DNA from: CAZUFB01 sp964619775 | GTDB taxonomy: Bacteria; Actinomycetota; Coriobacteriia; Coriobacteriales; UMGS124 | Direction of reading: 5' to 3' | NCBI GenBank assembly: GCA_964619775.1 | Contig: CAZUFB010000062.1 | Coordinates: forward strand, 1-12,789 | DNA length: 12,789 nt | Notes under the pieces: generated by a model | Seen by the model: the letters and a program-made list of their open reading frames with translations, nothing else | What the model was told of the DNA's origin: nothing | The model's database searches: none | Part shown: piece by piece, positions 12,527-12,789 of the stretch | Layout: every line of letters begins with the position of its first letter | Position numbering within the stretch: the stretch's first letter is position 1 | Position numbers and translations under genes: made by a program

Positions 12527-12789
12527 ATGGCGTACATGCTGGAAACGCGCGGACTCACCAAGCGCTTCGGGCACGGGGAGGGCGCGCAGACGGCGGTGGA
12601 GGGGGTGTCGCTCCACGTCGAGGAGGGGTGCGGTCTACGGGCTGCTCGGCCCCAACGGCGCGGGCAAGTCGACCACGCTCAAGATGGTCTGCGGGATGCT
12701 GCGCCCCACCGAGGGGCAGATCCTCTTCGACGGGCATTCGTGGCGGCGCGACGACCTCTATGCAATCGGCTCGCTCATCGAGGAGGCGC
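12527..12789 (+). pseudogene. Lantibiotic-protection (BcrA-type) ABC transporter ATPase, frameshifted and cut by the window end
   Basis: The start is clear: GGAGGG (12514-12519) lies 7 bases before the ATG at 12527, and MAYMLETRGLTKRFG is a normal ATPase N-terminus. After VEEG (GGG codon 12626-12628) the frame is wrong. The correct continuation is in the +1 frame from about 12633: VYGLLGPNGAGKSTTLKM (Walker A), then MLRPTEGQILFDG, then IGSLIEEA at the edge. One extra base between 12626 and 12633 explains it. The IGSLIE segment following the Q-loop position is characteristic of gallidermin/bacitracin-type self-protection ATPases, which act with small six-helix permeases usually encoded just downstream. 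As written, the Walker A motif is lost and the product would be non-functional. A sequencing or assembly error in the G-rich stretch is an equally good explanation. Confidence 0.75.

Noticed and set aside
11834..12616. Minus-strand open frame (260 codons) covering the gene-free gap
   Set aside because: It runs through the inverted-repeat element and antisense to the start of the lantibiotic-type ATPase. It is Arg/Pro-rich, without a domain or credible ribosome binding site.
1..12789. CRISPR array, tRNA, rRNA or complete insertion sequence
   Set aside because: No regularly spaced repeats, tRNA cloverleaf, rRNA segment or transposase motif was found on reading the window by eye.

Overview
This window is high-GC DNA with strong G/C preference at third codon positions. 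The gene content points to a Gram-positive anaerobe of the class Coriobacteriia, most likely Eggerthellaceae. Indicators are a Tat-exported standalone FAD flavoprotein next to a divergent LuxR-type regulator with about 12 membrane helices, an FMN-binding protein, a remnant of a second flavoprotein, and Gram-positive bacteriocin/lantibiotic-type ABC transporters. The taxonomic call is inference from gene content, not from a marker gene.

Left part (1-2616, + strand): the C-terminal end of an FMN-binding protein with an acidic and then Ser/Thr-rich tail, closed by a good intrinsic terminator. It is followed by a RluA-family pseudouridine synthase and a membrane-anchored spermidine-synthase-like protein.

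Middle, minus strand (2700-6187): a U32-family (UbiU/UbiV/YhbU-like) Cys-rich protein lies downstream of a small excisionase/MerR-like HTH protein, which has a dyad operator candidate just upstream. Further right is a Tat-signal FAD_binding_2 flavoprotein whose alignment lacks key fumarate reductase residues. It is divergent from the membrane LuxR regulator (6379-7914, + strand), and the shared intergenic region holds a promoter candidate with a palindrome on its -10 box.

Right of the regulator: a YbaK/EbsC-type tRNA-editing protein with a readable promoter, then a short remnant of another FAD flavoprotein (8554-8826). Next is a two-gene ABC exporter of the lactococcin 972 type (large permease plus ATPase), with no bacteriocin precursor visible in the window. 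A 716-base stretch without a credible gene follows. It is rich in GC hairpins and contains a 232-bp element with 44-bp imperfect terminal inverted repeats that looks like a MITE or a large structured RNA. The window ends in the start of a lantibiotic-protection (BcrA-type) ABC ATPase carrying a one-base frameshift before its Walker A motif.

Functional reading: the flavoprotein and LuxR protein look like a sensor-controlled extracytoplasmic reductase module, and the remnant suggests that a second flavoprotein once lay nearby. The two peptide-type ABC systems, separated only by the repeat-bearing gap, suggest an antimicrobial-peptide export or self-protection locus extending beyond the right edge. 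No tRNA, rRNA, CRISPR array or complete insertion sequence was seen.
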